64,000 bases of DNA. It comes from Anniella stebbinsi (taxonomy: Eukaryota > Chordata > Lepidosauria > Squamata > Anniellidae). The number at the start of each line of letters is the position of its first letter. The stretch's first letter is position 1. Location: assembly GCA_029215795.1 (NCBI GenBank), contig JARDYH010000004.1:33918001-33982000 (forward strand). Reading direction: 5' to 3'. Shown one piece after another: positions 20,905 through 32,074 of the stretch. The translations under genes and the position numbers were made by a program. The notes beneath the pieces are model-generated. The model had not been told where the DNA came from. It was given only the letters and a program-made list of their open reading frames with translations, and did no database searches.

Positions 20905-22479
20905 TCTGTTAGGGTACAGCTTTAACAGCCCTGGATGCATCTGGGAGCCTTGGGTGCAAACAGAAGTCACAGGCAAGGAATGTTGCCCAGCACCCAGATG
21001 TAGCCAAATAAATTTCCTTTTCTGTATGGGTATAAAAAGACCAGCATGTTCACTATGTTTATTAATAATGGTGGTTTCATTCTGTTAGATGCTTGATCTG
21101 CTTTGCTCTGTTGTTGTATACTTCTGGCTGCTTAAGGAGGAGACTGTTTATGACTCAATAAAGTTTCCGAGGCTTTCACTTTCTGGATTCGGTCTTCTTT
21201 GTTTAGCCATTTCTTCTAGCACCCCAAAAGTGTGAAAGAGCCTAACCCCCTTTTTACCCAAGAAACCTTGCCAACCCCCAAAATTGGGATGAACTTTCAT
21301 CCTTTTAAAAGTTTGTCCTAGCATTAGTTTGAACTTTATAGAAATGAAGATAAACTGACTTCAGCATAGGGGTCTATCTCGAAACGGGTTAGAGTAACCA
21401 TCAGTTTCCATAATCAATGACTTTATGTAGTTAAGGGTGCAAAGAAGAAGGAATTCTGGCCAAAAGGTACCTCTGCCTATCTTCCCCCTCCCCCCTCCAC
21501 AACTGTTAAATTTACAGGAACTCTATCCTCCTCTGAATCTTGCCACCACACCCAGCACACTTTTGCCAGTATAAGAAGACTTTAAATAGAACAATAATTT
21601 GCAGCTGTCCTGGGAAGGGAAAGTTTCTTCCATTCTGCTGGAAAAGGAAGTTGGCTTGGGTCACTGTGTGAAGCCTCCAACTTGCAAGATATGGAAATAC
21701 ATAAAATGTTTATTTTGCTTTTAGATAAAGAAAGGAAAATCATGTTACTGGCTGGGATATGGGTAATACATTTCAATGATGTGGGACTCTATACAAGGAC
21801 AATCTCTTCTGACTGGTTCCTGTTTCTTTAGGTCCTTAACCCCAAGGTCTAACTTCTACACTAGTGGCACACATTTCCACTGGATTCAATAAAATAACAG
21901 CAGGGGTAGGAAAGAAATCTCTGCAGTTTATTTTCTCATTTTCTTTTGCATGGGCTTCATTGAGTGCTACCACATACAGAGGGAGCTGGAAGCCATTTGA
22001 AAAACCCGGGGTGGCAATTTAATAAAAGTTCAACAGATGTGAAATGAGATGTGAGGGTGGCTTTCAAGATGTTTTAAAGGCTCATTCACTACACTGGCAG
22101 TTAACACACACCTTGTTCATTCTTTACTTTCCAATTCCTGAACAGAAAACGAATGGAATCATAAGGGCATAAAAGTAGAAAAGTTTCTGAAGATGTCCCT
22201 CCATTCTCCCTCTCTTGTACTCCAGGATGGAAACCATATATGGGAGTCATGAGTAGGCAAAGAACATTTGCCAGGAATGAATATCAGCAATAGGTGAGAA
22301 ACCTCTCAAGCGCCTTATGCCTCCTCCACCCCGTGGGCCAGATATAGCCTGCCAAGGTTCCTGTCTGGCCCATCGGCTTCTTCCTGTGGCCCTGCCTGCT
22401 CTCCTGGTGGGAAAAAGCTCTTGTCTTCAGTCAGCAACTTGAGACGAGGGAACGTCTTTTCCCTGCTGAGCACAGAAAA
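20905..22479. other. Mostly unique; one MITE scrap
   Basis: The only recognised piece is 21499-21534 (ACAACTGTTAAATTTACAGG followed by a TCCTCCTC end), a detached fragment of the TAGGGTGACC MITE. Otherwise no gene or repeat is recognised over about 1.6 kb. Confidence 0.5.
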
Positions 22480-22597
22480 AGGGGTGGACAACGTGCAGCC
22501 TTCCAGGCGGCATTGGTTTCCAATTCCCATCAGCCAGCTTGGCTAATGGACATGGATGGTGGGAACTGGAGGACAGCAGGTTGCCAACCCCTGCTCT
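22480..22597. repeat. Palindromic MITE, CCAGATGTTTTGGAC family
   Basis: A decayed copy: GCAGCCTTCCAGGCGGCATTGG..CAATTCCCATCAGCCAGC then GGTGGGAACTGGAGGACAGC..GTTGCCAACCCCTG. The two halves are near reverse complements. Related copies lie at 30307, 39510 and 49870. Confidence 0.65.
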
Positions 22598-22606
22598 ATA
22601 CCTAGC

Positions 22607-22932
22607 TCTTTTTATTTATTTCATTTATTTGTAACTTTTATATACCGCTGAATATAACTGAATCTCTCAGTGGTTCATCACATAAAAATGCAATATTAAA
22701 AACACAATATTAAAATACAGCATAAAAACACTTCCAACTGCAGTAAAGGAGAAGTAAAATGGAGTGGCACAATTAGTTTACTTATGCCTCAGGGAAAGCC
22801 TGGGTGAACAAGTGTGTCTTCAGGAGGCGTTTAAAAGATGCCACATTTTCTACCTCCCGAACTATATGAGGGAGGGTTTTCCAGATGCTGGGTGCTGCCA
22901 CAGAGAAGGTCCGCCGTCTGGGATACTTCATG
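22607..22932 (-). mobile_element. LINE 3' end, L2-like, minus strand
   Basis: An AT-rich tail at 22607-22640 (TTTATTTATTTCATTTATTT), then a noncoding 3' part, then a minus-strand peptide RRTFSVAAPSIWKTLPHIVR..FKRLLKTHLFTQAFPEA that matches the C-terminus of L2-like proteins. It is 5'-truncated inside that segment. Confidence 0.7.
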
Positions 22933-23169
22933 GTGACATTTGTTTTGTTTCAGAATGAACAGCAAGACTTCTCAAGCCCTTTTGGGTGCACCCTCTTATT
23001 TGGCCAATCAGAGCAAAGTATACCATATCAAACCAGTGTAAAGTACCATACCAAACCACACTGTCCCCGCCAGTAAAGTGATTGTCAGTCATTCACAATA
23101 GTAAAAGTTAGGAGCCTGCACCCAGGGCTTGCGAACATTTAGGGACTCTAATGGAATTTGTAAAGGAGC

Positions 23170-23867
23170 AAACCAGCACAATCCAGATCCCACCTATTCA
23201 ATATTGCTCAAGAAACCTATGGCAAGCGAACTTGAAATGCTGACTGTGAGCCAATGGTGTGACATGGCTGCAAAAAAAAGAGCAAATGCTATTTTGGGCT
23301 GCATTAATAGAAGTATAGCTTCCAAATCAATCGAGGTACTGGTTCCCCTCTATTCAGCACTGGTTAGGCCTCATCTTGAGTATTGTGCCCAGGTCTGGGC
23401 ACCACACTTCAAGAAGGATGCAGACAAGGTGGAAGGGGTTCAGAGGAGGACAACAAGGATGATCAGGGGTCTGGAAACAAAGCCCTACGAGGAGAGACTG
23501 AAAGAACTGGGCATGTTTAGCCTGGAGAAGAGAAGACTGAAGGGAAACATGATATAGCACTCTTCAAATACTTGAAAGGTTGTCACACAGAGGAGGGTCA
23601 GGATCTCTTCTCAATCATCCCAGAGTGCGGGACACGGAATAATAGTCTCAAGTTACAGGAAGCCAGATTCCGGTTGGACATCAGGAAAAACTTCCTGATT
23701 GTTAGACCAGTATGACAATGAAACCAATTACCTAGGGAGGTTGTGGGCATTCAAGAGGCAGCTGGACAGTCATCTGTCAGGTATGCTTTAAGATGGATTC
23801 CTGCATTGAGCAGGGGATTGGACTCGATGGCTTTATAGGCCCCTTCCAACCCTACTATTCTATGATT
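23170..23867 (+). mobile_element. CR1 LINE 3' end
   Basis: Plus-strand CR1 fragment: an RT C-terminal peptide, the CR1-type 3' coding end (RFRLDIRKNFL) and the characteristic terminal ATTCTATGATT at 23856-23867 instead of a poly-A tail. The body between 23716 and 23856 (GAGCAGGGGATTGGACTCGATGG..CCCCTTCCAACCCT) is the standard CR1 3' region as I remember it. 5'-truncated, as most CR1 copies are. One frameshift and a premature stop make it inactive. Confidence 0.9.
23222..23715 (+). pseudogene. CR1 reverse-transcriptase C-terminal fragment
   Basis: Reads [40 protein letters not shown] and [22 protein letters not shown], which is the CR1 thumb and post-thumb region. Two extra bases near 23555 shift the frame. 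In the new frame it continues ALFKYLKG..FRLDIRKNFLIVRP and stops at 23713-23715. The catalytic palm is not present. Confidence 0.85.
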
Positions 23868-24678
23868 GTTTACGCTTTTGCACACCACCCCCATGGCATA
23901 GAATAGGTCTAACCTAGAACCTAGATTCTCTTTGGTTTCAAGCAACACCTCTCCCTTCAACCAAGGTTTCCAATCACATTAGTTCCTCTTTAAGCCTCCT
24001 ACATGCAACTAGTTCTGCTCTCTTCTCTCCTACCCACTTTCTCTAGTTTCCCTTCCTTGCATCGGTGTATATTATTTTACCATCGGTCTAGGGAGTTCTC
24101 CTAGAAACACCCAGCCTTAGACAAATATTACACACAACAGAACCTTCAACACCCTCCCCCCAAAAAAATCCCAAGAGAGAAGGCTCAGGGATCAATTTGT
24201 ACTTATCCATCTCCCCCATCTACTGAAGAAAGTACTACAATAATGTCAAACATGCAGCAATTTTTGTATTCAGTTTGGACAATTGAGAAGAATCCACCTG
24301 AACTGAAATATGTATATGTTTATAGGTTGCACTTTTCTTTTTTATATACTGTGTAACTGTATTCATTCCTTTCAAATATGGAGATGCCCTTAGCAGTAGA
24401 GTTTATGCAATATTTTATATTTTAATGTCCAGTGATTTCACTGCTTTTATTGAGTATTTTGACATTTACTGAAGACTCAAGATTAGGTGGGTTAGCAATC
24501 CAGCATTTTTTTACAAAAGGATTTTAAAAAATAAATCCCCTCCTTTTTTCATTGTTGGCAGCATACCTAGAGGTCTTCCATTCAGCCTGACAAGTTCTAA
24601 ATCTGCTTAGGTTCAGTAAACTTACTGCATCACATACCTTTAGAACAAACCATGAAAAGGAAACGTATATATACATAC
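23868..24678. other. No recognised feature
   Basis: About 810 bp of AT-rich unique-looking DNA with no gene. Confidence 0.5.
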
Positions 24679-24686
24679 CTTCAGAC

Positions 24687-25346
24687 TAGGGGTGTGCATG
24701 CCAAAAAATATTGTCGTTTATCGTTATTGTCATTTCGGAACAAAAAAAATTATCATCTTCATTCATATCGTTGGTGAACCATATTGTCTTCACGATAATT
24801 ATCATGAAAAAATATTTTTTGCAGCCCTATTTTTAAAGATAAAATGCCTATAATTTCTGTATTTTAAAAGTTAGAGGCTTGAAACTTGGTCACAGTGCTT
24901 ACGGGGTATGCCTAAGTATGTGTATGAAATTTGAGATTGATCCCTCCAACACTCGATTTTATATGAATTTGTTAAAGATCATTTCTGTTCTGACAGGTCT
25001 GAATGACAGCTCACCACGTGCGTTCATTCAGACCTGTCAGAACAGAAACGATCTTTTAAAAATTCATATAAAATCGAGGATTGGAGGGATCGATCTCAAA
25101 TTTCATACACATACGTAGGCATACCCCTAAGCACCGTGACCAAGTTTCAAGCCTCTAAGTTTTAAAATGCAGACGTTATCGGTATATTTATTTGGCAGTC
25201 CGATAAAACGATAAAATCTCCTGAAAATTATTGTCTCCGATGATTATCGTAGGTTTTTGTATCGTATCGTCATCGTTAAACACATGCATGATAATGACCC
25301 TATCGTATCGTTATCGTACATTTTAACGATACGATACACATCCCTA
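24687..25346. mobile_element. TAGGGGTGTGCA foldback element with ATCGT arrays
   Basis: Ends TAGGGGTGTGCATGCC and GATACACATCCCTA. Flanks CTTCAGAC and CTTCAGTA share the first six bases, a decayed 8-bp duplication. Both ends carry runs of TATCGTT / CGATAA motifs. The centre is a long near-perfect inverted repeat: 24862-25003 (GTTAGAGGCTTGAAACTTGG to CATTTCTGTTCTGACAGG) pairs with about 25023-25165. It carries the GAAACTTGGTCACAGTG module shared with other families here. Noncoding. Confidence 0.85.
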
Positions 25347-25745
25347 CTTCAGTATTCATCCTATTGAAATGATCACAGACTGCATCTAGTTTGGTTTGAA
25401 AATGTTTTCTATAAGAATTTGTTTGGAGGTAAGTTTTGCATGTGTGACAAATTGACAATGCACCTCACAAAACTGCCACATTTCTGGGTATACAGCAAAA
25501 GAAACTTCAGCTAATTTTGCCTATTTAGATTTCTGGGTGCAGACCATGTCTCTTTATTACATAGTTCTTTGTACATTCGCCTCAGTTCCAATAAAAATTT
25601 ATAGAGTATTTAATTTCCTGTATCACTATGTCACGATGCCAGGAGAAAACAAGGTTAGAGAACAACACATATAAAAGCAGTCACCCAATAAATTTGAAGA
25701 GTATTTAGCAACTTTTGCTCTCCTTCTAACATTTTCTTGTGTGTT

Positions 25746-25776
<31 letters not shown>

Positions 25777-26129
25777 AGACAAAGCTGGCCTTGCTCTTTC
25801 CCGTTGTGAATTTTGTGGAGACATATTTCACAGTAAGGGCTATTTGTTATGGGATCTGACACCCCTGCCAGACAGTGCTAAAAGAAAATGAGTGATTAGG
25901 AAAGTCTAAAAATGACTGCTTCTAGGGAAAGAAATGAGGAGCAAGGGCAGCTATTTTTATTCTTTGGGCCTTCTGTGGCAGGGTTGTCTTTGGCTTCTAT
26001 AGTCCTTCAGTTGTGTTCAGCTTGATTACCATGTCCTTTTCCTTGGATCACTTGACCATTGAGGTTAAAGTAATAATCCATGCCTTGGAAATGCCTTAAT
26101 TAATATCAGTGAAGTAATGAACTTTAGCA
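25347..26129. other. Unique stretch with TG-rich microsatellite
   Basis: The imperfect (TG)n/(TTTG) run is at about 25738-25777. No gene is supported. Confidence 0.55.
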
Positions 26130-26250
26130 TGTATATTTTATTATTGTTAGTTGCCTTGAGCGCTATTTTTAGTGGAAAGGTGGGATAGAAAGAAAATGAA
26201 TGAATGAATAAATAAATAAATAAATAATAATAGAATAGAATAGAATATCT
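26130..26250 (+). mobile_element. LINE 3' tail
   Basis: GTTGCCTTGAGCGC..GTGGAAAGGTGGGATAGAAA followed by (AATG)n, (AATA)n and (GAATA)n is a typical LINE or SINE 3' end with a decaying tail. Confidence 0.55.
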
Positions 26251-26589
26251 AAGCAGTCATTTTCATCATCTCGTATTTATGCATCACTGAACATACTTGT
26301 GCACTTCTGCTATTCTCATTTTATGCAATACAGCCAATTGTGGTTGAGGCATTATGAGAGAGAACCTACATCTTGTATCACTCACCTTTTGTAGGTGGAA
26401 TATAAAAGACAAGAAGTGTAAGTGCCATAGCCCCCCATATTTCTGAAGTCAGACAGCACTGTGTTGAACTGATGCAGGTTAATATATACACACGCAAGGC
26501 ACTTAATTATTGATATTGTATGCCACTACCTCAGAGCCCAGTAAATAACTTATAAGAATGATTGAAGCTTTCCACAGAACAAATCACAC
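26251..26589. other. No recognised feature
   Basis: About 340 bp of unique-looking sequence. Confidence 0.45.
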
Positions 26590-26992
26590 AATGGCTGTGT
26601 TTGTGCATAACGCCAAGCCATGGTTTATGTTAACTATGGTTTGTTGCTTTAGCTATGAATTGTTTTGTAGACAACAAACCAAACCATGGCTTGTTTTCCT
26701 TATTTCTGGCTTATATCTCTCACTTTGCCAGACTTCAGGGAGGTTTCATTTTCAGTCTGCTTTTGCTGGGTGTCAGGCAGGACAGCAGCCCAAACAAACA
26801 AGGGATAAGCCACAGTTCTGGGTTCAGACATCATAACAAGCCATGGTTTAAATAAGTCAGACTTCATATGGCAACAACAAACCTTAAATTCTCTTGCTGG
26901 TTTTTCTGTGGGAATGGTTTCAGATGCAAGGATAAAGCAGATTTAAGCAAACCACACCTGCTGCCTAAATGTTACATACAAACCAGGCCATA
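26590..26992. mobile_element. TGGCTGTGTTT-type hAT-like element
   Basis: Left end ATGGCTGTGTTTGTGCATAACGCC; the right end reverse complement reads TATGGCCTGGTTTGTATGTAAC. The motif AAGCCATGGTTTA near the left is mirrored by ACAAGCCATGG about 230 bp on. It resembles 57479-58007, which has the GGCTGTGTTTGGGCAACAC end. A 92-codon frame inside has no domain. Confidence 0.55.
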
Positions 26993-27440
26993 GATTCCAT
27001 GGTGGTGAGATGAGATGTCAGTGATTAGATTACATCACCAGACAATTAAATAACAAGAACAAAGAGATGTTATAGTGCAAAAAAACTTTTCCTTAATTCA
27101 TTTAAATCTAATTGAGTGGAAATTGGTTCTATGTAAGCCACAGATGAAAGAGCAAAGAGCTTCCATTAATTATTAGCCTAGATTTCTATGTCTTCTAACA
27201 ATTCACAGATAAAAATAAGGACATGCTTATAACACCCCTATTTTCATTCCAAAGATCATTGCCTGACTGAGCCTGTTGTATACTATATCATATATCTCTG
27301 AAGCCTGTACTCCAGCTGCTATATGATGTATTTGTTTGCTTTGCAATGGACTATTCTCGGCTTCCTTGAAAGCCAGGAGGGCACTTGTTCTTTTGGTTAA
27401 AGATATTCTTGGAAAACACTGCTGTCTTCCACCAGTGCTG
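26993..27440. other. No recognised feature
   Basis: About 450 bp, AT-rich, no gene. Confidence 0.5.
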
Positions 27441-27532
27441 GACCTAGGTTTTTGAGGGCCCTTGGCCTTGGGCAAGTCCTCCTCTTTCAGTGAATCTACA
27501 TTTTCATCACCATTGTCACCAGCAGCTATTGC

Positions 27533-27853
27533 TAGAGTGGCCATATGGAAAGGAGGACAGGGCTCCTGTATCTTTTAACAGCTGTATAGAAAAGGGAATT
27601 TCAGCAGGTGTCATTCGTATGCATGCAGCACCTGGTGAAATTCCCTCTTCATCACAACAGTTAAAGCTTCAGGAGCCCTGCCTTCATGACCAGATACAAA
27701 AGAGGGAAGGGCTCCTTCAGTTTTAACTCTTGTGATGAAGAGGGAATTTCAGCAGCTGCAACATGCATACAAATGAGCCCTGCTGAAATTCCCTTTTCTA
27801 TTCAACTGTTAAAGATACAGGAGCCCTGCCCTCCTTTCCATATGATCACTGTA
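27533..27853. mobile_element. TAGGGTGACC-type hAT MITE, copy 4
   Basis: Ends TAGAGTGGCCATATGG and CCATATGATCACTGTA. Perfect 8-bp direct repeat GCTATTGC (27525-27532 and 27854-27861). The spacer differs from copies 1-3: its left edge carries GAGCCCTGCCTTC, which is the inverted form of the right edge. Confidence 0.87.
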
Positions 27854-28122
27854 GCTATTGCTCCTCATTCTCCCCCTCTCTCCATCACTCTCATCATTAC
27901 TACCATTTGCTTACTTGACAGGCAATGGCACAGAAGGCACTCTACTGTTGCTCGTTCTCACCACCGCTATTCTCTAGGCCGGAGTGAGTGGCAGGTAAAC
28001 AAGCAGGCTGTAAAAATTAAAAGGAGGAGGATGCCCAAGGGGTTATGTGTGGGCTTCACTATGCCTATTCTTGACACCAGCTCTGGAAAACACAGAATTC
28101 TGCAGCTGCTGCTACTACTACT

Positions 28123-28131
<9 letters not shown>

Positions 28132-28180
<49 letters not shown>
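28132..28180. repeat. (CT)n microsatellite
   Basis: Nearly pure CT for about 48 bp. Serine/leucine open frames read through it are artefacts. Confidence 0.95.
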
Positions 28181-28184
<4 letters not shown>

Positions 28185-28664
28185 TCTGCTATCACTTGCT
28201 TGCTTGACAAGCAGAGAGCCAGTCAGCAAATAGGCATTGGCATCTCCTGCTTCTTCTTCTCACCACCATTGTTGTCAAGGCCAGAGTAAGAGGCAGGTGA
28301 ACAAGCAGGTTGCAATGCTGAAGAGGAGGAGGACATCCCGGGGGTTCTTGTCAGTGGACAGCTGGTCGGTTGTGGGCTTGATATGCCTACACTTGAAACC
28401 AACCCTGGAAAACACAAACTTCTGCAGGATTCTTACCCAGATGTACTGAGATTACATTATAAATGTATGTTCACTGTAGCACAATTCAAAATGTCAGAAT
28501 TCGTTATGTTCCAGAGTTGCATTTTCAAAATTTTGCAAGCTGGGTGGGGCGGAATGCTTGCTTCGTTTTCGCAGCAAAAACACGCTAAAAGTAAATTAAA
28601 AATTGAACCCTCCTCCCCAAAAGGCAATCCGGTATTTTTGGGGGCTTTTTTTGTTTAAATGGTG

Positions 28665-28722
28665 TCTTCTTCTTCTTCTTCTTCTTCTTCTTCTTCTTCT
28701 TCTTCTTCTTCTTCTTCTTCTT
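28665..28722. repeat. (TTC)n microsatellite
   Basis: About 19 uninterrupted TTC units, followed by TTTAAAAAAA. Confidence 0.95.
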
Positions 28723-30094
28723 TAAAAAAACAATGCTGTTTTTTATACATTTAAAAAACTAAGAATGTTGGTTTGTTGGTTTTAAAACTTTTCTTGTACC
28801 TCATTATTCGTTTATCCCAGTTTAGGGCACATAACAAAAGTGCTTCTGGAATTCAGCTGATGCTGAATCTAAGAGATGTCAGAACCTTGGAATAATTGTG
28901 GAATGGAACCAAGGGGATCCATTCATCCTTCATTTAAATCAGGAAAACAGCATGGGGAGAATGGGTTAAGCAACTCCTACCCCAGTTCTATTGCTCTGAA
29001 AAAAGAATTGTAGCCCATGAGGCAGCCTTTAAACAAAAACAAATGCATCAGGAGATCAGATTGCGTATCTCCCATATGGCATATAGTATGGCACTGAACA
29101 CCAACAATCACAATACCTCAGACATCCATTCACTGTAACATTAAAAAATGCTATAAACGCCTGACAAGTATTTCTTAAATTGTCAATTGCTTGTTGCCAT
29201 ATTGTGTATTTGGAGATTATTAAAAAAATTATATAATGGACAGATGTATTTATTAATCTGTAGTTTACTGAGACACAAAAATCTAGTCACATACAATTGA
29301 AAGGGAGCCATTTTAAAATCCAACTTGATCCAGCTACTCACTGTCGAAAGAAAACAATCTCAAACAAAATGTGCTCAGGATTGGTGTATATACGTTTGAG
29401 CATTGTATTGCCCAGAGACAGTTCAGCATGTCCAATTCCAAATTACATGGTCAGAAAATATATTTTGAACATTGAATGTTCTTAAACTGATATTCATTGT
29501 AATCTATGCTCATGGAAATTTAACCTGTTGCTTCCTATCCTTTTATAATGTGCTTACATGCTGCATTGCAGTTGATGAGGGCAGTGCCAGTATCTGCAAA
29601 ACACAATGCAATTGTATATGACTGAACAGCAAAGGTTACTCAACACATCTCTAAGGACTAATGAGCTCTGCCTGCCAACTGGAATTGAACTATAGGGGTA
29701 GAAAAATCCACTACAAAGCACCCTGGAAATGATTACTCTTTGTTTCAGTTGCTATGATCCTTGCCTTCTCAATTAATTTCACCAAAATGTAATTAGCACC
29801 TTTCAAATTAGTGACACTTTTAAAAAATGTTTAGTGCCATTTGCTATGCATGGCAGATAAACACAATTGATATGGAAGAAGGAATAGTCAATATCATTAC
29901 ATGTATTAGTTGTTAGTGCATTTAAACAACACTACCTCGTGCATAGTCAGGGCAGTTAAAAAGCGGTAAGAAGATGGATTTCCCCACTCTTTCAGTGCAT
30001 ATTAATGCAGAGTAAGAATTTTAAGAAAAAGGCTTCTTACAGGCAAACAATCACTGAGAGCTGCTTCAGCCATGACGCTTTTGATATATACAAC
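28723..30094. other. No recognised gene or repeat
   Basis: About 1.4 kb of AT-rich, unique-looking DNA. No open frame longer than 62 codons. Confidence 0.5.
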
Positions 30095-30231
30095 TATGGT
30101 AACCATATGAAAAGGAGGATAGGACTCCTGTATCTTTAACAGCATGCATACAAATGACACCTGGTGAAATCCCGTCTTCATCACAACAGCTAAAGATACA
30201 GAGGCCCTGTCCTCTTTATATGGTCACCCTA
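30095..30231. mobile_element. TAGGGTGACC-type hAT MITE, copy 5, internally deleted
   Basis: Ends TATGGTAACCATATG and ATATGGTCACCCTA. Only 137 bp long: the centre is missing, leaving AACAG joined to CATGCATACAAATGACACC. No target duplication is visible. Confidence 0.75.
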
Positions 30232-30348
30232 CATAAACAGTTTTTCAATACACATGTAAAAATGTAGCTTGCGCATGTGCCACCAATGGGTTTTTGCTAC
30301 TGTATGTATCAACCTTCCCCAACTTGATGCCCTCCTGATGTTTTGGAT

Positions 30349-30894
30349 GACCTCTCCCACCATTCCTACTATCAGCTTCGGCTGATATGCCAGCTGCGCC
30401 CTTTCCTAGAGTTGGAAGATCTAAAGACAGTAGTGCACGTGCTGGTAACTTTGAGGCTCGACTTCTGCAATGCACTGTACATAGGGCTACCTCTGTACCT
30501 AGTTCGGAAACTTCAACTAGTTCAAAATATGGCAGCTAGATTGGTCACCGGTACACCTAGGGGTGACCATATTACACCAGCTTTAAAATCACTTCACTGG
30601 CTGCCAATTAGTTTCCAGGCGAAGTACAAAGTGTTGGTCATTACCTTTAAAGCCCTACATGGTTTGGGTCCAGGTTTCCTGCAGGTTCACCTTCTCCCAT
30701 ACAATCCGCCTAGCACGCTCAGATCCTCTGGGAAGAATTTGTTACAGTCAGCCAAAACCAGGCTGACATCTGTTACCCAGAGGACCTTTTCTTCTGCCAC
30801 TCCCAGACTGTGGAATAGCCTGCCGGAGGAGATTCATCAACTTAATAGTCTCTTTGACTTTAAGAAAGCCTTAAAGACCGATCTCTTCCTGTAG
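30349..30894 (+). pseudogene. L2 reverse-transcriptase C-terminal fragment
   Basis: About 180 codons without a stop: YYQLRLICQLRPFLEL, LDFCNALYIGLPLYLVRKLQ, LHWLPISFQAKYKVLVITFK, RTFSSATPRLWNSLPEEI and FKKALKTDLFL. This is the region after the palm domain and contains no catalytic motif. The first few codons come from the MITE, not the LINE, because the initiating ATG lies left of the junction. Confidence 0.85.
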
Positions 30895-31055
30895 GCCTAC
30901 CCAGTCGAATTCTAAGAGTTTTATTGGTATTTTATTGGTATTTTAATAATGTATTAGTTTTATGTGCTTTTAATCAGTTTTATGTATTTTATATTTGATG
31001 TTGTTCCCCACCTTGATCCAGAGGGAGAGGCGGGTAATAAATGAGTAAATAAATA
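30366..31055 (+). mobile_element. L2-clade LINE, 5'-truncated, frame nearly open
   Basis: Plus strand. The coding part is followed by a 3' region with CACCTTGATCCAGAGGGAGAGGC and a (TAAA)n tail. The 3' end type differs from that of the 35109 copy (gggcggtat type), so at least two L2 subfamilies are present. It is inserted in a palindromic MITE. Confidence 0.88.
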
Positions 31056-31132
31056 TTCCCAACCTTTGACCATGCTGGCTGGGACTTATGGGAGTTGAAG
31101 TCCAACCTTCTGGAGGACACCAGGTTGGGAAA

Positions 31133-32074
31133 GAAGTCTGGTATGCATTGTACAAGCCATTTTTGGAATTTGAAGAACAGAATGGTGCATGCCCAACCAC
31201 CATGGGTTCAAAATATAGACTATAGGAGTCTCCATGTCTAAAATTGTAATTATTTATTTTCTGATTGGTTTCTGATTAGTTTCTGATTTACCTTTCTGAT
31301 TTACCTTAGGAATAAAATGTGGTTAAATGTTCCTCATCTTTATTTGAAAACTATTGCTTTGTGAGGAATTTACAATATAAATCATAATACCACACACTTT
31401 CCTTCAAGTGAACCTCCAAAGAAATCAGCAGTAATGAGTAAAGGGAGATAATTGTATTTTATTTGCGACCAACTCATACGAGAATTGTACGTGCATGTGT
31501 GTGTTTGTGTTCATTACCCATCTCTGGAAAGATCTTGGGAATCAAGTATTTTATTTTAAATAATGCAGAAGCAGATTCAATTCTATCCAGAAAATCCTGT
31601 TTAATCCACGGATTTGTATCATTTGCTGACTACGCTGAGAATTTTGGCTGCATTTAATCCTTCAGCTTCTGAAGATAAATGGTTTATTTAAATATTTAGC
31701 TGCACTTTGTCAACATCAGAGAGGTGGGGGAGGGGTGATGGATGACAGCAATTATGCAGGGTGCATCTCCATTAACACACCATTTTTGTCCAGGTATGAA
31801 GTCTGCCTCTCTGAGGACTCACTTAATGATGAGGACTCAAAAAGAATTTTAATGACCACTTTAGAGCTATCATGCTCATTTGTAGTTAGATTTTAGAGTG
31901 GTTGAAAATGGTACTTATAATGGTTAGAACTCTAGTGCAGTTAGGAACTGTATGTGAACTTTGCTTTTCTGCTTGACAGTCTTAATTTGCAGGGCCTGGC
32001 ATTTAAAGTAGGTCATAACCTGTCAGAACTGAGCTTGTTTGTGAAAAATGTTTAAGTGCTTTGTTGGCTGTCAT
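31133..32074. other. No recognised gene or repeat
   Basis: About 940 bp of AT-rich, unique-looking DNA. Confidence 0.5.

Larger units (their letters stand above)
27441..28430 (+). repeat. Diverged tandem duplication around a CT tract
   Basis: Copy 1 (about 27865-28112) and copy 2 (about 28185-28425) share the order TTGCTTACTTGACA / TTGCTTGCTTGACA, TCTCACCACC, GGCAGGTAAACAAGCAGG / GGCAGGTGAACAAGCAGG, AGGAGGAGGA, TGTGGGCTT, ATGCCTA, CTGGAAAACACA and TTCTGCAG. They flank a long (CT)n run. Part of a third, partial copy may precede the nested MITE (27441-27524). Function unknown. Confidence 0.6.
30307..31132. repeat. Palindromic MITE split by an L2 insertion
   Basis: The left part 30307-30365 (AACCTTCCCCAACTTGATGCCCTCCTGATGTTTTGG) and right part 31056-31132 (CCATGCTGGCTGGGAC..GGGAGTTGAAGTCC..GGACACCAGGTTGGG) are the two halves of one palindromic element. 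ATTCC occurs at both junctions (30360 and 31052), as expected for a short duplication made by the LINE. Confidence 0.75.

Noticed and set aside
28047..28289. Serine/leucine-rich open frames across 28132-28180
   Set aside because: They are translations of the CT microsatellite.
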